Positions 5,196 through 7,294 of a stretch of DNA of 7,294 bases are shown here, piece after piece. The translations under genes were made by a program, and so were the position numbers. The stretch is from Candidatus Methanoperedentaceae archaeon (GTDB taxonomy: Archaea; Halobacteriota; Methanosarcinia; Methanosarcinales; Methanoperedenaceae). How positions within the stretch are numbered: position 1 is the first letter of the stretch; every line of letters starts with the position of its first letter. Below the pieces are notes generated by a model. The model saw only the letters and a program-made list of their open reading frames with translations. It was not told the DNA's origin and made no database searches. The stretch covers positions 1 through 7,294 of the forward strand of contig JACUTP010000089.1 in the NCBI GenBank assembly GCA_014859785.1. The letters are read 5' to 3'.

Positions 5196-5364
5196 TTTCT
5201 GCTAATCAGCGCTGGTTTTTCTCTGAAAATGAAATGCTTTTATAGCTTGTGGAGCTGGAAGTTGGGGATAAGGAAGGGGCGAAATACATAAAATCGCTTT
5301 GTTGCATCATTTTTGGTCTATTATGAAAATTACAAACCGCATACGAACACAGATTTTTTTCCTA
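5196..5364. other. Gene-free stretch between repeat copy 1 and the nitroreductase fragment
   Basis: This is where the missing N-terminal half of the nitroreductase would be expected, but no frame here gives its conserved RRSIR or flavin-binding segments. The open frame leading into the fragment (from a TTG at 5299) translates to a non-homologous stretch (MLHHFWSIMKITNR). I see no promoter or RNA gene. Confidence 0.5.
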
Positions 5365-5622
5365 ATGCCTTCTCTTGCCTGCGCTGCTGTGGATACGGAT
5401 TATGTGATGATGTGCGGGCAGCTGGCGTATCCTATTGATACTGCAATTGCAGTTGACCACATGACACTCCAGGCTGTGGAGGAGGGGCTGGGCACATGCT
5501 GGATTGGGGCGTTTGATGAGGGAAAGGTTAAGAAGATACTGGGTATTCCGGATGAGGTGAGGGTGGTCTCGCTTCTGCCTCTTGGTTATCCTGCTGATGT
5601 TTTGCGTCCCAAATCAAGAAAG

Positions 5623-5770
5623 CCTACGGCAAAATTATTAGCACCGAACTGATACGAACTCAAAACTAACTCACGGAGTTCGTTTCAGTTCGTCCTAGTT
5701 CGCTGTTTTTATCACATGCCTCATTTTTCCAGCAAGGGGATAAGAAAATGCGTTTATACTTTCCTATACG
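5623..5770. mobile_element. About 148-bp insert in the nitroreductase tail, MITE-like
   Basis: The insert is bounded by 9-bp near-duplicates (TCAAGAAAG at 5614-5622, TCGAGAAAG at 5771-5779) that would be the target-site duplication with one later mutation. It contains no open frame of note but holds the phased palindrome at 5645-5702. I found no clear terminal inverted repeats at its ends, so the mobile-element label is tentative. Confidence 0.5.
5645..5710 (+). repeat. Phased dyad: CGAACT repeats facing AGTTCG repeats, then a T-run
   Basis: CGAACT occurs at 5645 and 5655, with a degenerate CTAACT at 5666. Then AGTTCG occurs at 5677, 5687 and 5697. The outer two pairs share one exact axis of symmetry (between 5673 and 5674) and are spaced 10 bp apart, one DNA turn. 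As RNA this folds into a long imperfect hairpin with a CACGG apical loop, followed by CTGTTTTT (T-run 5706-5710), which resembles a rho-independent terminator. As DNA it could be a multimeric binding site. Confidence 0.7.
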
Positions 5771-5835
5771 TCGAGAAAGAGCCTTGATGAGCTTGTGATG
5801 AAGGAGAAGTGGGGTTGACGTGCATACAGAATAAT

Positions 5836-6117
5836 TTAGTTATGTCTGTTATAAGCAGTCTTCCGGTGTTCAATCAAGTTAAGATAAACTACTTTTTCCA
5901 CTTTATTCGGTGTAAATATTAGACGATATTTTCTCGAAATTCGTGTTGATTTTTTACTATGTAAACCACCTGAAAGCCACCCCCCGACATTCAATGGTTC
6001 TTTGTGCAATCGTTTGATTATCTTATCGAGTTCCACCAGAGCTTCTTTATTTTTCCTGATGGCTTTAAGTGAATCAAGAAAAGTCTCTGTCCTTTTCACT
6101 GTCCATGCCATACTCAC
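5836..6117 (-). CDS. RelE/ParE-superfamily toxin (type II toxin-antitoxin)
   Basis: A 93-residue basic protein with the RelE-like layout: MAWTVKRTETFLDSLKAI at the N-terminus, a helical pair (NKEALVELDKIIKRLHKEP), LNVGGWLSGGLHSKKSTRISRKYRLIF, and a C-terminal strand with VVYLNLIEHRKTAY. The RISRKYRLIF...VVYLNL pattern and the final His/Arg/Tyr residues are those of RelE-type ribosome-dependent mRNA interferases; ParE-type gyrase poisons share the fold, so the target is not certain. The start is a GTG at 6117 overlapping the antitoxin stop by 4 nt; an ATG two codons later (6111) is also possible. It appears intact. Confidence 0.82.
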   Translation of the reverse strand: MSMAWTVKRTETFLDSLKAIRKNKEALVELDKIIKRLHKEPLNVGGWLSGGLHSKKSTRISRKYRLIFTPNKVEKVVYLNLIEHRKTAYNRHN

Positions 6118-6329
6118 AACTCGCTGAGCATATCTTCAACTGAAGATACTTCCTTAACCCGCCCTTCTTTAATGTCAAGGTCACTTTTTTTAAGGGCAGC
6201 CATCGTTTCAGGGTTACTGAGTATTTCAACTGAATCGATGAGGGCAACTAAATCTTCCCGGGTTACCATATTTTTTTCAATAGTCTTTAATTCTTGATAG
6301 ACATCTTCAATTGTAATCAATCCAGCCAT
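6114..6329 (-). CDS. Antitoxin of the RelE-type toxin
   Basis: A 71-residue acidic protein, mostly helical by eye: ITIEDVYQELKTIEKNMVTREDLVALIDSVEIL, then NPETMAALKKSDLDIKEGRVKEVSSVEDMLSEL. The second half (NPETM...S..DIKEGRVKEV.SVEDML.EL) is the toxin-binding pattern seen in archaeal and bacterial RelB-like antitoxins. It precedes and overlaps the toxin gene by 4 nt, the usual order that keeps antitoxin in excess. No clear ribbon-helix-helix, AbrB or HTH DNA-binding motif is evident, so self-repression is not assured. The ATG lacks a ribosome binding site and lies about 25 nt from a TATA box, suggesting a leaderless transcript. Confidence 0.8.
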   Translation of the reverse strand: MAGLITIEDVYQELKTIEKNMVTREDLVALIDSVEILSNPETMAALKKSDLDIKEGRVKEVSSVEDMLSEL

Positions 6330-6350
6330 ATTTTTAAATTTGATTTATAT

Positions 6351-6360
6351 CCTTATAATG
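6351..6360 (-). promoter_or_regulatory. TATA box of the toxin-antitoxin operon
   Basis: On the minus strand CATTATAAGG centres about 26 nt before the antitoxin ATG, the spacing expected for a leaderless archaeal transcript. A second candidate, GGATATAAATC (6342-6352), overlaps it and is a little too close. Two small inverted repeats lie further upstream: TCATAA/TTATGA (6378-6394) and GTGAT/ATCAC (6402-6414); either could be an operator. Confidence 0.45.
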
Positions 6361-6414
6361 GTTACCCAGGCACTATCTCATAATCCAGTTATGAATGAGG
6401 AGTGATATCATCAC

Positions 6415-6680
6415 AACAAATATTTATTTAACATGAAAGTACCCCTGTCTAAACATCCATGCTGGTCATATTTACTTGAAAAATGACCTGTTTGTATGTG
6501 GAAGAGATTTGTGGAGGTTGATTGTTATCAGGTTGGCTAAATTTTAATCGTGAAAAATCAGAAAATCACTGGATTTTTGTATTGTGCAGTACAGTGCCAC
6601 ATTTTTATACAACCAAATGCATAAAACTCCCGGCGCCGGTATGTTCCCCTGCCACCGCCGTTAATAATTTAACACGACAA
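6415..6680. other. Gene-free stretch between the toxin-antitoxin promoter and repeat copy 2
   Basis: No gene supported. A frame from 6522 to 6713 is open on the plus strand, but its 63-residue translation has no recognisable motif and enters the repeat. A GC-richer patch (CCGGCGCCGG, about 6631-6640) stands out from the AT-rich surroundings and is itself a perfect 10-bp palindrome. Confidence 0.5.
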
Positions 6681-6834
6681 CTTCCTGGACAGCGCCTCTT
6701 TTTTGCCGTCTGAGTTTATCATCCGCCGGGCGCTGACTTTTTCGAGCCTGAAACCATCGTAAAGGTCAAGGATGAAGTCACCAAGCTGTTAATGAGCATA
6801 AGAAGGCATCCTTTTTTATCGAGCTGGCGGTAAA
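6681..6834. repeat. Long direct repeat, copy 2 (partner 5041-5195)
   Basis: 6727-6834 is identical over 108 bp to 5088-5195. The left 46 bp are similar but diverged (for example ATCCGCCGGG against ATCCGGCGGG). The sequence after GGCGGTAAA is unrelated in the two copies. The copies bracket the nitroreductase pseudogene and the toxin-antitoxin pair, 1.6 kb apart in the same orientation. Confidence 0.9.
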
Positions 6835-6929
6835 CATGTGCATGGCGGTGCAGGTTACCTGTTGCATGATGTTGAAGTTATCCTCATATTGGTTGATGTT
6901 TGAAAAAATTAAGAAGAATCTTGCGTCAT

Positions 6930-7294
6930 TTATCTAATATCATCGATTTTTATAGTTCTTACCTTATCTTTGTTTACGACAACAAAATTTCCCTCAAATG
7001 AAATGCTTGTTTGGATAAGTAACCATCTTAGAAATTGTAATATATACTTCGGCGATTTTGGAATTATCCGTAAAAAAATTATTCCGAAAGGTTTGCCGTA
7101 ATTTTGTTTAAATATCAAGTCGCCAAAATCCCTATCGAAAGTTATTATTATCCATTTGTTTTGCAAAGAAAGCTCTAATATCTTTTTATCGCTAAAACTT
7201 TTGAATTCTTCTGTAACTGATATTATTTTCAATCCTTCTTTTCTGAGTTGTTTGATTATCGACAAGGGGATGTTTTAATCGGCAAGAAAAATCT
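6930..7294 (-). pseudogene. DUF5615 (PIN-like) toxin with in-frame stop, partial at the right edge
   Basis: From the minus-strand TTG at 7265 the frame encodes 111 residues matching DUF5615: SIIKQLRKEGLKIISVTEE, SDKKILELS, the acidic motif TFDRDFG (D44, D46), GIIFLRI, and a C-terminal FVVVNKDKVRTIKI. DUF5615 proteins are small PIN-like putative nucleases, usually paired with a DUF433 antitoxin upstream. Continuing upstream in the same frame gives IFLAD, then TAA (7275-7277), then NIPLSIIKQL; the family reads FLADENIP here. One G-to-T change (GAA to TAA) has therefore replaced a conserved acidic residue with a stop. Reinitiation at the TTG would lack the first strand and both N-terminal acids, so the product is probably inactive. 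The antitoxin would be beyond 7294. Confidence 0.75.

Larger units (their letters stand above)
5365..5818 (+). pseudogene. Nitroreductase-family protein, 5'-truncated and interrupted
   Basis: Homology begins near 5365 with LACAAVDTDYVMMCGQLAYPIDTAIAVDHM, continues through AVEEGLGTCWIGAF, VKKILGIPDEVRVVSLLPLGYP and breaks at RPKSRK (5622). This is the C-terminal half of an FMN-dependent nitroreductase; family members have about 170-190 residues, so roughly 80 N-terminal residues, including the RRSIR FMN-contact region, are absent. The open frame ends with an unrelated PTAKLLAPN at 5652. The expected family ending, SRKSLDELVMKEKWG then stop, appears at 5771-5818 in another frame. Removing the 157 bp between the two TCRAGAAAG copies (5614-5622 and 5771-5779) rejoins the tail perfectly. 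The gene is thus truncated at its start and split by an insert, and is not expected to make an active enzyme. Confidence 0.8.

Noticed and set aside
5645..5702. CRISPR array or origin iterons from the regularly spaced GTTCG units
   Set aside because: Units are only 6 bp with 4-bp gaps and switch orientation at the centre; this is a dyad, not a CRISPR, and no replication gene is nearby.
6522..6713. 63-codon plus-strand frame
   Set aside because: No motif, no ribosome binding site match that stands out, and it ends inside repeat copy 2.
7275..7277. Recoding of the DUF5615 stop as pyrrolysine, known in Methanosarcinales
   Set aside because: Pyrrolysine uses UAG; this codon is UAA, so a nonsense mutation is the simpler reading.

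Overview
The window reads as a fragment of an archaeal genome, most likely a methanogenic or methane-oxidising member of the Methanosarcinales (Methanosarcina / 'Ca. Methanoperedens' type). The evidence is archaeal-type gas vesicle genes (gvpA, gvpH), a DUF835 protein, a PadR regulator followed by a single-domain KaiC-like ATPase, AT-rich intergenic regions with TATA-box promoters, and some genes without a Shine-Dalgarno sequence that look leaderless. The genus is inferred, not proven.

Left part (1-1000, minus strand): a gas vesicle operon read leftwards in the order gvpH, gvpA, then a second gvpA that runs off the left edge. The two gvpA copies have identical starts and near-identical ribosome binding sites.

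Middle part (1020-4578, plus strand): a signalling block divergent from the gvp operon. A receiver-only response regulator, a soluble PAS histidine kinase and a DUF835 protein with an unusual cysteine-rich insert overlap one another and form one operon. A second unit follows, with a strong TATA box and a roughly 120-nt leader, encoding a PadR regulator and an overlapping KaiC-like ATPase. A nearly identical AT-rich palindrome lies upstream of both the gvpH promoter and the padR promoter, so the blocks may share a regulator. By analogy with haloarchaea, where GvpD (a P-loop protein) and GvpE control gas vesicles, this block is a plausible gas-vesicle or buoyancy control module; that is inference.

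Right part (4586-7294): an accessory, decaying region. It holds a transposase C-terminal remnant, a perfect 108-bp direct repeat in two copies 1.6 kb apart, and a nitroreductase that has lost its N-terminal half and is split near its C-terminus by a small insert carrying a 10-bp-phased palindrome. It also holds an apparently intact RelE-type toxin-antitoxin pair on the minus strand, and a DUF5615 (PIN-like) toxin gene with an in-frame stop in its conserved N-terminal acidic motif, running off the right edge. No rRNA, tRNA or CRISPR array was seen.
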